From assembly GCA_023434665.1 (NCBI GenBank), contig JAEYSM010000039.1, positions 1 through 30,438 on the forward strand: a stretch of DNA of 30,438 nucleotides, written 5' to 3'. The notes under the pieces were generated by a model. It saw only the letters and a list, made by a program, of their open reading frames with translations, did not search any database and had not been told where the DNA came from. The translations under genes and the position numbers were made by a program. This stretch comes from Bacteroidota bacterium. GTDB lineage: Bacteria > Bacteroidota > Bacteroidia > Bacteroidales > Lentimicrobiaceae. Positions within the stretch are counted from its first letter, which is position 1; each line of letters opens with the position of its first letter. Of this stretch, positions 1-8,343 are shown piece after piece.

Positions 1-687
1 GACGAAGACATATTACCTCCCACTGCCCGTGCTTTTAGCGATGGTGAAGGCCATTATGATGCTTATAATACAGCTATCCTTATAACACCAAAACCTGAAC
101 TTCAGATTTATCATAAATCGAGGCTTACTCCCGGAGTTGAAATGATGCCGTTCCCATGGTTGTTAAAGCCTCTGGGTGATATAGCGATAGATTTGGGAGG
201 TACTGTGGGTGCTTTAGGTATTGATAAAGAGCGGATTCCATTCACCATTACCGATACTTTAAAAATTGCACCGGTTATTTGTTATGAGTCGGCCTATGGT
301 GAATTTGTTAATGGTTTTATAAAGAATGGTGCCAACGCCATTTTTATAATCACCAATGACGGGTGGTGGGGAAATACAGCAGGCCATAGACAACACATGA
401 CATTTGCGACAATCAGATCTATTGAAACCAGAAGAAGTATTGCCAGATCGGCTAATACAGGCATCTCATGCCTGGTGAACCAGAGAGGCGACATTAGCGA
501 AAGAACAAATTATTGGGTGGAGGATGTCATCAAAGGAACTATCAATGCTAATGATAAGGTTACTTTTTATGTGAAGTATGGAGATTATATTGCCAGAGGA
601 AGTGTACTGGGTGCTATTTTCCTTTTAGCAATATCATTGGTATTTCATTTTAAACCTGAAATCAGCAAGAGAAAACAAATGGGCTGA
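1..687 (+). CDS. lnt: Apolipoprotein N-acyltransferase, C-terminal part (5' end outside window)
   Basis: The frame is open from base 1, giving the last 228 residues. Lnt is an inner-membrane enzyme that adds the third acyl chain to the N-terminal cysteine of lipoproteins, using a nitrilase-fold periplasmic domain with a Glu-Lys-Cys triad. Visible here are the Lys in YHKSRLTPGVE (fragment residue 39), the Glu eight residues later (47), the nucleophilic Cys in APVICYES (94) with Glu 96, and the NDGWWGN segment. The Lys-to-Cys distance (55) is close to that of the E. coli enzyme. One transmembrane helix follows near the C-terminus (GSVLGAIFLLAISLVFHF), then a short basic tail, as in Lnt. The triad Glu lies upstream of the window and cannot be checked. 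The gene converges on the TonB-dependent receptor gene with a single base between the stop codons. Several predicted lipoproteins in this window would be substrates. Confidence 0.93.
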   Translation, partial: DEDILPPTARAFSDGEGHYDAYNTAILITPKPELQIYHKSRLTPGVEMMPFPWLLKPLGDIAIDLGGTVGALGIDKERIPFTITDTLKIAPVICYESAYGEFVNGFIKNGANAIFIITNDGWWGNTAGHRQHMTFATIRSIETRRSIARSANTGISCLVNQRGDISERTNYWVEDVIKGTINANDKVTFYVKYGDYIARGSVLGAIFLLAISLVFHFKPEISKRKQMG

Positions 688-688
688 T

Positions 689-2794
689 TTAATTCTTTAC
701 AAGTCTGAATTCAATTCCTCCGTATATATACCTTCCAGGACCAACATTATACTTACTGTCATAGAAATCAACATCTAAAAGATTTTGAACGCCTAATGAA
801 ATGCGAAATCTCTTGATATCTTTCCAGAGTTTTATATCTATTGTTGAGTAGGCTGGATATTTCTGGGTCCCCAGTATCTCATCAACCATATTACGATCAT
901 TAATAAACATACTACCAGTGTATTTATAGTAGAAGCTGGCATTTACATAACGGTTGATGTAACGGGCTCCAATGGAAGCCATATGTTCGGGGACATCAGT
1001 AAAGAATTTACCGGTTAAGTTGATGGTATCTTGTGCAGCATGATATTCAAGGATTTTAGACTGAGCCCATGCGTAACCTCCTGTTATCTGAAGACCGGAA
1101 AATAACTGGTACTTGAATTCTCCTTCAACTCCTGATATCGTCACCCTGGCAATGTTATCACGAATAAAGATTGGCCTGTCGCCGAAACCCATATCAATAA
1201 CCTGTCCGTTACTTACATAATATTGAAAATCTTTTCCAATAGAATAGTAAGCTGAAACATTAACAGCGAGGTCATTAACAGGAACAAAGTCAATACCTGC
1301 TTCAAAATTAGTCAGATATTCAGGTTTAAGATCAGGACTGGCAATTTTAAAACCACCTTTAATTCTTCCTGAACGGCACAAATACTCAAGTTCAGATGGA
1401 CGGAATCCTCTTGAAACCATTCCATAAATCCTCGTATTTTCATTAACTCTGTATTGCAGGGATAGGCGGGGACTGATAGCATTCCAATTTTTACGACCCA
1501 TATCCGGCAGCTGATATTCTTTCATGAAATAGGTTTCATTGGTTGGTTGGGTTATATAAAAAGCACCATCAAAGAAAGTGGCATTATCATACCTGATACC
1601 TGCTATTAATCTGATTTTATCTGTCAGGGTTAGCTCATCCTGCAAGAATATGGCATAAGTAAACATTTTTCCCAGATTATACACAACATCGGTTGATGTA
1701 ATGTAAACATCTTCACCATCAACACCTCCAAGTTTAAAGTCAATACCGGAGGTAATCAGATTTTTACCTTTAGAAAATGTAACGCTATTAAGCCATCCAT
1801 AATCACTTCGGGTGGAAAGCACATTATACCAGGTATAATCATCTTTGCGGTATTCATTCACTTTCTTATAATCTTCGGTTAATGAATAAGCAGATGACTT
1901 TATTTTTAATGTTCCCAAACTACCGGTATAATTGAGGATTGCTCCCCATGAATCATGATCAGTAGTATTACCGTAAGTTTGGTGTACTTTTTCACCAGTG
2001 CCGCGCTGATCGTTATAATACTTTAAAATTACTTCAAGGTTATTATTGCCTTTAAGCTTTATGCCGGTTCTTACATTGATACCTGCTTCCTGCATGGTTG
2101 ATTTAATGATGTAAGGATTTTCTCTGATCTCAGAATCGGGCTGGGTTATATAACCATCACTCTGCCGGAAGAAAGTATTAACCGCATAATAAAAGGAATT
2201 AGATAATCGTCCTGCGACATTTACTTTAGCACCGGCTGTATTATAGGTACCATAATCAAGAGAAGCGTTCAACGAAAATTTACTGACAGGCTTCTGAGTG
2301 ATAATATTAATAATTCCACCCATAGCACTTCCACCATAGATAGCGGATCCTGCGCCTTTGGTTATTTCAATCCTCTCGATAGAGTATGGGTCAATCATAT
2401 TCCAGTCAACTGAACCACCATCTGATTTATTAAGAGGTATTCCATCCATCAGAACTAAAACTCTTCCCTGTTCCTTACTACTTAATCCTCTCATGGTAAC
2501 TGTAGCTTTTGAGCTGAGTACGCCGAATGATCGGTTAATATTCATACCGGGTGTGTATTTTAAAGCTTCATCGGCTGAGAGGGCAGGCATTGTGGATAAG
2601 GATGCTGATGTGAGGGTATGAATGCGCATTGGAATATTTGCCACTCTGCTATCTGTTCGGGTTGCAGTAACAACAACTTGTTCCATATTAATGGTATCAG
2701 TAGGTTCATTTGCACTGTTCTGACCATTCAAAGCTGTGTTGGTAAGAAGAAAGAGTACTGATAAAACCAGAGAAATTTTGCGGGGGAATTTCAT
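689..2794 (-). CDS. TonB-dependent outer-membrane receptor
   Basis: 701 residues. A signal peptide (about 1-24) is followed by a TonB-box-like stretch (MEQVVVTATR, near residue 37), a plug domain to about residue 170 (PGMNINRSF, VLMDGIPLNK, IERIEITKGAGSAIYGG, GGIINIIT) and a long beta-barrel ending in YGGIEFRLVKN. Such receptors import iron complexes, cobalamin, sugars or other ligands across the outer membrane using TonB/ExbBD energy. There is no N-terminal carboxypeptidase-like or STN domain, so this is the small BtuB/FepA/HmuR-like type rather than SusC. It is the last gene of a three-gene minus-strand unit behind two lipoprotein genes (gap of 5 bp to the nearest), with the promoter upstream of the first. 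The ligand cannot be read from the sequence. The family call is secure; substrate unknown. Confidence 0.95.
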   Translation of the reverse strand: MKFPRKISLVLSVLFLLTNTALNGQNSANEPTDTINMEQVVVTATRTDSRVANIPMRIHTLTSASLSTMPALSADEALKYTPGMNINRSFGVLSSKATVTMRGLSSKEQGRVLVLMDGIPLNKSDGGSVDWNMIDPYSIERIEITKGAGSAIYGGSAMGGIINIITQKPVSKFSLNASLDYGTYNTAGAKVNVAGRLSNSFYYAVNTFFRQSDGYITQPDSEIRENPYIIKSTMQEAGINVRTGIKLKGNNNLEVILKYYNDQRGTGEKVHQTYGNTTDHDSWGAILNYTGSLGTLKIKSSAYSLTEDYKKVNEYRKDDYTWYNVLSTRSDYGWLNSVTFSKGKNLITSGIDFKLGGVDGEDVYITSTDVVYNLGKMFTYAIFLQDELTLTDKIRLIAGIRYDNATFFDGAFYITQPTNETYFMKEYQLPDMGRKNWNAISPRLSLQYRVNENTRIYGMVSRGFRPSELEYLCRSGRIKGGFKIASPDLKPEYLTNFEAGIDFVPVNDLAVNVSAYYSIGKDFQYYVSNGQVIDMGFGDRPIFIRDNIARVTISGVEGEFKYQLFSGLQITGGYAWAQSKILEYHAAQDTINLTGKFFTDVPEHMASIGARYINRYVNASFYYKYTGSMFINDRNMVDEILGTQKYPAYSTIDIKLWKDIKRFRISLGVQNLLDVDFYDSKYNVGPGRYIYGGIEFRLVKN

Positions 2795-2799
2795 GCTGT

Positions 2800-3726
2800 C
2801 TATTCTTGGATCTTTACTGATAATTTCATTATTCCTGCTGAACTCTGATCAGCCTGGTCCACTTTAATCATCCCATATTTACCTGCCTGAGTTTTAAAGG
2901 GGATAACTTTTCCGGTATATGCAAACTTGCAGTTTCCGCTCACTTTATCGGGTTTATAACCCGTAACCAGCAGACTATCGTTAGTCATTTCATCGAACTG
3001 CTGCGGCAAAATAAGGTTATTGTCGGAGGTGATATAATCGTAAGTAACGACATTTTTTACTGGCCATGCCTGCATTTCAGGGTAATAGGCTATTGCGGAT
3101 GTATAACCGGGACAAGTTAAAGATGGAGAAGGAAGTCCTGAGGTGAAATAGAAATATCCTATAATATCCACTTCATGCTCATGAGCTGATACTGTTGCTG
3201 AAGTATAGATAACTCCATTATCAACATCAAGATACCAGTTTCCTGCAAGATTATCCTGAAAACTTAACTCTAGTGAAGGGAAGTGTTTAACAGGTTTCCA
3301 GTCACTTCCTTCTGCCCTATTTATGATAATCGATTCTTGTGCCGTTTGCCGGTCGGCATTCATTACTAATACACGCCATTCTTCTGATGGCGCAACATCT
3401 TTTGAAAAAGTGAAATCTTCATCAAATACCTCACCTATGAATATTCCTCTGTCAACTTGAACAACGGTATCATTATCAATAATTCTTTCGATACGCAGAT
3501 AAGTGACAGGAGCACCTGAACCAGATGCCAATACACCTATTCTGATAGTACCACCCAATCGGATTTCGGAATTATTTGGAGTGTATAATGTTCCCGATTT
3601 CAATAATAATGTGGTTTTATGAACCGGCTCCTCTTTTTCGCATGAAATAAATAACAGAGGCAAAAGAAGAAATGTCAGAGCAAACCTGAAGAATGAGGAT
3701 TTTGAGGTATTTAATGAAGATTTCAC
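2800..3726 (-). CDS. Predicted surface lipoprotein, partner of the TonB receptor
   Basis: 308 residues. A hydrophobic signal ends in LLFISC with Cys 29 as probable acylation site. The following EKEEP is acidic, like the lipoprotein export signal that sends Bacteroidota lipoproteins to the cell surface. Residues about 38-140 read like a beta-sandwich (Ig-like) domain, followed by a second beta-rich domain ending in FKTQAGKYGMIKV and LSVKIQE. It is a diverged paralogue of the gene just upstream: both share the pattern G-x-x-x-x-N, a Gly-containing strand, an EEW motif mid-protein and the same C-terminal ending. It lies 29 bp after that paralogue and 5 bp before the TonB-dependent receptor, so co-transcription is likely. 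A role in capturing the receptor's ligand is inferred from position only. No named family is recognised with confidence. Confidence 0.8.
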   Translation of the reverse strand: MKSSLNTSKSSFFRFALTFLLLPLLFISCEKEEPVHKTTLLLKSGTLYTPNNSEIRLGGTIRIGVLASGSGAPVTYLRIERIIDNDTVVQVDRGIFIGEVFDEDFTFSKDVAPSEEWRVLVMNADRQTAQESIIINRAEGSDWKPVKHFPSLELSFQDNLAGNWYLDVDNGVIYTSATVSAHEHEVDIIGYFYFTSGLPSPSLTCPGYTSAIAYYPEMQAWPVKNVVTYDYITSDNNLILPQQFDEMTNDSLLVTGYKPDKVSGNCKFAYTGKVIPFKTQAGKYGMIKVDQADQSSAGIMKLSVKIQE

Positions 3727-3755
3727 TACTATGCGGTCTTAATTAAACGGAAATG

Positions 3756-4640
3756 CTATTGCTTTTGAACTTTGATAGCAAGTTCGAGTGTTCCGGTTTC
3801 CTCACCGTTTACAGCAATTACTTTGAAAAGTCCGAATAAGCCTGACTGAAGTTTAAAGGCATAAACATCTCCTGCAGTGAGAAGCTTGGCTTTGCGGAAT
3901 TTGTTATCAGGATCGTAAGAATCGAGGACAACAGCATCGTCTTGAATTGCGTCAAATTCAACAGCTGTGAGGCTGGTTTTACAGAAATAGGTTGTATTCT
4001 TTGTTGTGTAATTTTCGGGTGAAGTCTGTCCTGAGAAAATGCCGGTTATTCCGGTACCCGGTGCTGCAAGGGACATCATATTCTGACTTTCCTCATTATT
4101 TTCGAAGAAGCAGAACATGTCAATATCTTCCTGATTCTGGAAGGCTTGTGCCTGGAAATATAAAGTAGCCAGATTATCGGAGAGAGAAAGGAAACTTTGA
4201 ACATCAACATTATCCTGGGCACCCATAAGAACGGTTGTGAAGGAGTTAATCTCACCAAAATCTGCTGTAATTGTTACAGTTTTGTTAAATGAATTACCGG
4301 CAATGTCAGTGACTGTCATTGTCCATTCTTCAGTCTGAGAAATACCTTTAAGGGTATAGAAATCGAATGTGAATTCTGCAGTGTTGATTGTAGAGTCGAG
4401 CATTAATTGATCATTAGCTTCTACTCTAAACTTAACAAGATTGTCTTTGCCATTGCTTTTAGCTATTACACCGAATAACAGAGTATCGCCATAAGCAGCA
4501 TTAGTATTTTGTGAAATGTAACCAGTTTCTGCTTTAAGGTTTAATGTAGGCAGTACAATTGGATCGTCCTCATCCTTTGTACAGTTGGTAAATGCAAACA
4601 CGGCTAGTGCCAGCCACATGTAAGTAAAGAATCTTTTCAT
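3756..4640 (-). CDS. Predicted surface lipoprotein, first gene of the TonB-receptor unit
   Basis: 294 residues. The signal peptide ends in AFTNC (Cys 20), followed by TKDEDDP, an acidic cluster typical of surface-exported Bacteroidota lipoproteins. Residues about 30-135 form a probable Ig-like beta-sandwich (GDTLLFGVIAKSNGKDNLV, then TEEWTMTVTDIAGNS). The second half has motifs widespread in uncharacterised Bacteroidota lipoproteins: a leading serine/threonine strand, KNTTYFCKT, EFDAIQDD, and the ending FKLQSGLFGLFKV plus LELAIKVQKQ. It is paralogous to the next gene downstream. A consensus Bacteroidota promoter lies 56-87 bp upstream of the start codon. Function unknown; it probably acts at the cell surface with the receptor encoded two genes downstream. 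Confidence 0.8.
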   Translation of the reverse strand: MKRFFTYMWLALAVFAFTNCTKDEDDPIVLPTLNLKAETGYISQNTNAAYGDTLLFGVIAKSNGKDNLVKFRVEANDQLMLDSTINTAEFTFDFYTLKGISQTEEWTMTVTDIAGNSFNKTVTITADFGEINSFTTVLMGAQDNVDVQSFLSLSDNLATLYFQAQAFQNQEDIDMFCFFENNEESQNMMSLAAPGTGITGIFSGQTSPENYTTKNTTYFCKTSLTAVEFDAIQDDAVVLDSYDPDNKFRKAKLLTAGDVYAFKLQSGLFGLFKVIAVNGEETGTLELAIKVQKQ

Positions 4641-4695
4641 GATTTGGTGGATTGATTTGTTTATTAAAGGGTTTGGAAAATAAATGCATATCGGG

Positions 4696-4727
4696 CAAAG
4701 GTATGTAGATTTTTAATGGATTTCAAA
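4696..4727 (-). promoter_or_regulatory. Bacteroidota promoter of the lipoprotein/TonB-receptor unit
   Basis: On the minus strand the -33 box TTTG (4724-4727) and the -7 box TACCTTTG (4696-4703) are separated by 20 nt, matching the Bacteroidota sigma consensus TTTG/TAnnTTTG. It lies about 56 bp upstream of the first lipoprotein start at 4640. I saw no obvious Fur-like operator over it. Confidence 0.6.
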
Positions 4728-4796
4728 AGGATGACAGAAACTCTTTTGCGATTTTTCTGTTAAAGAGGAACTTAACAAACCTGAATAATAAAAAAG

Positions 4797-5942
4797 ATGA
4801 ATTTTGAATTTACCGAGGAGCAGCTGATGATTCAACAGGCTGCGCGCGATTACGCGCAACGGGAATTAATTCTTGATGTAATTGAAAGGGACACTAAAAG
4901 CATTTATCCTGAGAAGCATGTAAGAGCATTGGCCGAACTTGGTTTCATGGGGATGATGGTTAGCCCCGAATACGATGGTGCAGGAATGGATACTGTGTCG
5001 TACGTCCTTGCTATGGAAGAATTATCAAAAGTGGATGCTTCAACAAGCGTAATTATGTCAGTTAATAATTCGCTGGTATGTTATGGCATTGAAAACTTTG
5101 GTACTGAAGAGCAGAAGCAGAAATACCTGCGTCCTCTTGCCCGTGGAGAAAAAACAGGTGCTTTTTTACTCTCTGAACCCGAAGCTGGCTCGGATGCTAC
5201 TTCGCAAAGAACTATAGCGGAAGATAAAGGGGACTATTATGTTCTTAACGGAACTAAAAACTGGATTACCAATGGGAATACAGCAGGAACATATCTTGTT
5301 ATTGCTCAGACACATCCCGAAAAAGGGCATAAGGGAATTAATGTTTTCCTTGTTGACAGAAATTCTCCAGGTATTTCTGTTGGACCTCATGAAGATAAAA
5401 TGGGAATGAGGAGTTCTGACACCCATTCAGTGATGTTTACAGATGTAATTGTGCCAAAGGAGAATAGGATTGGAGAAGATGGATTTGGGTTTAAGTTTGC
5501 GATGAAGACACTTGAAGGGGGCAGAATTGGAATAGCTGCACAGGCTCTTGGCCTGGCTTCGGGTGCATTAGAAAGGTCGATTAAATATGCACTTGAACGT
5601 AAAGCTTTTGGAAAAGAAATTGCAAAACATCAGGCTATTGCTTTCAAAATCGCTGATATGGCAGTTAAAGTGGAGAATGCACGCAATCTTTGTTTAAAAG
5701 CGGCCTGGCTTAAAGACCAGGGGAAACCATACGGATATGCAAGTGCAATGGCAAAATATTATGCGGCTGAAACAGCTATGGAAGTAACAACCCAGGCAGT
5801 TCAAATTCATGGTGGTTATGGGTATGTTAAGGAATACCATGTTGAAAGGTTGATGCGTGAGGCTAAACTCACTCAAATATATGAAGGCACTTCTGAAATT
5901 CAGCAAATAGTTATTTCACGCGAATTGCTTAATACGCATTGA
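4797..5942 (+). CDS. Acyl-CoA dehydrogenase (short-chain / butyryl-CoA type)
   Basis: 381 residues, the usual length for a soluble acyl-CoA dehydrogenase. It oxidises acyl-CoA to trans-2-enoyl-CoA with FAD, passing electrons to ETF. The N-terminal helical domain starts MNFEFTEEQ; the middle beta domain shows FLLSEPEAGSDA and NGTKNWITNG (FAD and substrate contacts). The C-terminal helical domain carries RKAFGKEIAKHQAI and QIHGGYGYVKEYHVERL. The catalytic base is the Glu in IYEGTSEIQQ (about residue 363), the position used by short- and medium-chain enzymes. etfB and etfA follow at 53 and 19 bp, which fits a dehydrogenase-ETF unit like those of butyryl-CoA dehydrogenases. Substrate chain length is inferred from similarity, not proven. 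Whether this complex bifurcates electrons, as some bcd-etf complexes do, cannot be settled by eye. Confidence 0.95.
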   Translation: MNFEFTEEQLMIQQAARDYAQRELILDVIERDTKSIYPEKHVRALAELGFMGMMVSPEYDGAGMDTVSYVLAMEELSKVDASTSVIMSVNNSLVCYGIENFGTEEQKQKYLRPLARGEKTGAFLLSEPEAGSDATSQRTIAEDKGDYYVLNGTKNWITNGNTAGTYLVIAQTHPEKGHKGINVFLVDRNSPGISVGPHEDKMGMRSSDTHSVMFTDVIVPKENRIGEDGFGFKFAMKTLEGGRIGIAAQALGLASGALERSIKYALERKAFGKEIAKHQAIAFKIADMAVKVENARNLCLKAAWLKDQGKPYGYASAMAKYYAAETAMEVTTQAVQIHGGYGYVKEYHVERLMREAKLTQIYEGTSEIQQIVISRELLNTH

Positions 5943-5995
5943 TTTGAATCCTTAAATAAAACAATAAAAAGTTTTTTCAGAAATTCTTTAACCAG

Positions 5996-6739
5996 ATGAA
6001 TATTATAGTTTGCATAAGTAATGTCCCGGATACAACAACACGCATAAAATATAAGCCCGGGAACAAGGAGATTGATTTTGGTGGAGTTCAGTGGATTATC
6101 AATCCATGGGATGAGTTAGCTCTTACCAGGGCAATTGAATTAAAGGAAACCGGAACGGTTAAGAAATTAACTGTTATTTGTGTTGCCAAATCTGACGCTG
6201 AACCCACGATAAGGAAAGCTTTGGCCAGTGGTGCTGATGAGGCTATAAGGGTAGATGCTGCACCGGTAGACGCCTATAATACTGCTCTGAATCTTGCAGA
6301 AGCATTGAAGAACGAGCAATATGACCTTGTAATTTGTGGCGTTGAATCGAGTGATAATAATAATTGGTCGGTAGGAGGGATGTTGGCTGAAATGCTTCAG
6401 CTTCCATCAGTATCAGCTGTAACAAGTTTGCAGGTGGAGAATGGCAAACCCATTATCACCAGAGAAGTTGATGGTGGTCGTCAACAAGTAACTATTAAGT
6501 TGCCGGGACTTTTGGTTGTCCAGAAGGGGATAGCTATAGTACCACGTATTCCTTCCATGAGAGGAATCATGTCCGCAAGAACGAAACCTCTTAAGGTGGT
6601 TCAGGGAATATCAGTAGATGCTATGATAGAAGTAACTGAATATGAAGCACCCCCTCAGAAATCATCATGCAAGATGATAGATCCGGAAAACATTGAATTG
6701 CTTGCCGAACTATTGCACACCGAAGCGAGAGTTATTTGA
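5996..6739 (+). CDS. etfB: Electron transfer flavoprotein, beta subunit
   Basis: 247 residues. EtfB pairs with EtfA to carry electrons from acyl-CoA dehydrogenases and binds an AMP or a second flavin. Diagnostic segments are the start MNIIVCISNVPDTTTRI, INPWDELALTRAIELKE, the central ALASGADEAIRVD, CGVESSDNNNWSVGGMLAE and the family signature around VDGGRQQVTIKLPGLLVVQKG. It follows the acyl-CoA dehydrogenase by 53 bp and precedes etfA by 19 bp, so the three genes probably share one transcript. The stretch between the dehydrogenase and etfB shows no clear terminator or consensus promoter. Confidence 0.95.
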   Translation: MNIIVCISNVPDTTTRIKYKPGNKEIDFGGVQWIINPWDELALTRAIELKETGTVKKLTVICVAKSDAEPTIRKALASGADEAIRVDAAPVDAYNTALNLAEALKNEQYDLVICGVESSDNNNWSVGGMLAEMLQLPSVSAVTSLQVENGKPIITREVDGGRQQVTIKLPGLLVVQKGIAIVPRIPSMRGIMSARTKPLKVVQGISVDAMIEVTEYEAPPQKSSCKMIDPENIELLAELLHTEARVI

Positions 6740-6758
6740 TAAGTAAAAGAAAAGAATC

Positions 6759-7721
6759 ATGACTGTATTAGTATATATAGAACCCAGAGAAGGGAAATTT
6801 AGTAAAAGTGTTTTAGAGCTGGTATCATACGGCTACATGATTTCAAATGCGGTTAATACTGACATGCATGTACTGATTTCAGGAGAGGTAGCCCATGATG
6901 CAATTGATGTATTGGGAAATTTTGGGGCTGGAGAGATCAAGCATATCAATAATACTCAGCCATTGGATGATTCAGTAAGTGCGACTGTTATAGCTGAAAT
7001 GGCAAAGAGCGTAAATGCAAGCTATGTAATCCTGCCGCACAATCTTACAGGCAGGGCTATTGCTCCAAGACTTGCTGTAAAGTTGAAGGCCGGGTACGCG
7101 AGTGCTGTGATTGGGGCACCTGTTTCTTTTGAACCATTCTCGGTGACAAAGAAAGTATATTCCGGTAAATCAATCTCTAAGCAGATAATTAAAACCAATG
7201 TTAAGATAGTTACACTGTCGCAGAATACTTTTGGTATTATTGAGAATAAAGTACAACCAACTATTGAAGATTATAAGTTTTCAGAAGTAACTCCCACCAT
7301 AGAAGTTCTATCCACAGATGTTCAATCGGACAAGGTTCTATTGACCGAAGCCGAGATAGTTGTTTCGGGTGGCAGGGGGATGCGTGGGCCTGAGAACTGG
7401 CAACCATTGGAAGAGCTGGCTAGCGTTCTGGGTGCTGCTACAGCCTGTTCACGACCAGTATCAGATGAAGGTTGGAGACCTCACCACGAACATGTGGGAC
7501 AGACAGGTAAAGTTGTTGCCCCAACACTTTATTTCGCTCTTGGCATTTCTGGAGCAATACAACATTTGGCAGGGATCAATTCCAGCAAAGTGATAGTGGC
7601 GGTAAATAAGGATCCTGAGGCACCTATTTTTGGCGCTGCGGATTATGGAGTGGTTGGTGATTTACAATCAGTGCTGCCCCGGATGACAGAAGTTTTCAAG
7701 AAATTTAAAGCATCACACTGA
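6759..7721 (+). CDS. etfA: Electron transfer flavoprotein, alpha subunit
   Basis: 320 residues. EtfA carries the FAD that exchanges electrons with the dehydrogenase. The N-terminal alpha/beta domain begins MTVLVYIEPREGKFSKSVLEL. The C-terminal FAD-binding domain is complete: VVSGGRGMRGPENW, ACSRPVSDEGW, VGQTGKVVAPTLYFALGISG, IQHLAGI, VAVNKDPEAPIF and DYGVVGDLQSVLP. The electron acceptor, possibly a membrane ETF-quinone oxidoreductase, is not encoded in this window. The stop codon lies 4 bp from the stop of the convergent purN, leaving no room for a dedicated terminator. Confidence 0.96.
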   Translation: MTVLVYIEPREGKFSKSVLELVSYGYMISNAVNTDMHVLISGEVAHDAIDVLGNFGAGEIKHINNTQPLDDSVSATVIAEMAKSVNASYVILPHNLTGRAIAPRLAVKLKAGYASAVIGAPVSFEPFSVTKKVYSGKSISKQIIKTNVKIVTLSQNTFGIIENKVQPTIEDYKFSEVTPTIEVLSTDVQSDKVLLTEAEIVVSGGRGMRGPENWQPLEELASVLGAATACSRPVSDEGWRPHHEHVGQTGKVVAPTLYFALGISGAIQHLAGINSSKVIVAVNKDPEAPIFGAADYGVVGDLQSVLPRMTEVFKKFKASH

Positions 7722-7725
7722 GATC

Positions 7726-8295
7726 TTATAATTTCTCAACGTAAGATTCGATTACCTTTGGGAAGTGTCTGTATTCCAATGCATGAATTTTAGCTGCAAG
7801 ACCTTCAGGGGAATCCTCTTCTGAAACGGAGCAGGTTTCCTGGAACAATATTTTGCCCTTATCATACTCTTCATTAATCAGATGAATCGTAATACCTGAA
7901 ATTTTCTTCTTATCATTAATAACCGCTTCATGCACTTTTGATCCATACATCCCTTTACCTCCATACGAGGGTAAAAGTGCAGGATGAATGTTGATAATTC
8001 TGTTTTCAAAAGTCCTGATTATATTAAGTGGTATTAGCCATAGAAAACCGGCAAGAACAATAAGGTCAATTTTCCTCTCTTCAAGGTCATTAAGGATATT
8101 ATCAGTATGGTAAAAGTCGGTTCTGTTAAAAATAACTATCGGGATATTTAGTTTGGATGCTTTTTCAATAACGCCGGCTGAAGGGTTATTACAATATACC
8201 ACTGCAACTCTCCCCAAATCACTATCGGAGAAATATTCTGCAATATTGCGGGCATTTGTCCCACTCCCTGACGCAAAGACAGCCATTTGCTTCAT
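7726..8295 (-). CDS. purN: Phosphoribosylglycinamide formyltransferase 1
   Basis: 189 residues. PurN transfers the formyl group of 10-formyltetrahydrofolate to GAR, the third step of purine synthesis, in the cytoplasm. The phosphate-binding start MAVFASGSGTNARNI, the catalytic Asn 102 and His 104 in INIHPALLPSYGGKGMYG, and Asp 145 in NEEYDKGKIL are all present. So is the folate-loop region GITIHLI. Length is normal. It sits 48 bp downstream of tyrS on the same strand and is probably co-transcribed with it; there is no functional link between the two beyond housekeeping. Confidence 0.96.
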   Translation of the reverse strand: MKQMAVFASGSGTNARNIAEYFSDSDLGRVAVVYCNNPSAGVIEKASKLNIPIVIFNRTDFYHTDNILNDLEERKIDLIVLAGFLWLIPLNIIRTFENRIINIHPALLPSYGGKGMYGSKVHEAVINDKKKISGITIHLINEEYDKGKILFQETCSVSEEDSPEGLAAKIHALEYRHFPKVIESYVEKL

Positions 8296-8343
8296 TTGAG
8301 TTTGTCTATTTGCAACAACCGGTTATAATGATGGTAACTTGAA

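Noticed and set aside
2800..4640. Naming the two lipoproteins HmuY-like heme-binding proteins
   Set aside because: The C-terminal strand pattern and gene order are suggestive, but I cannot see heme ligands or a diagnostic HmuY motif, so the name would be a guess.
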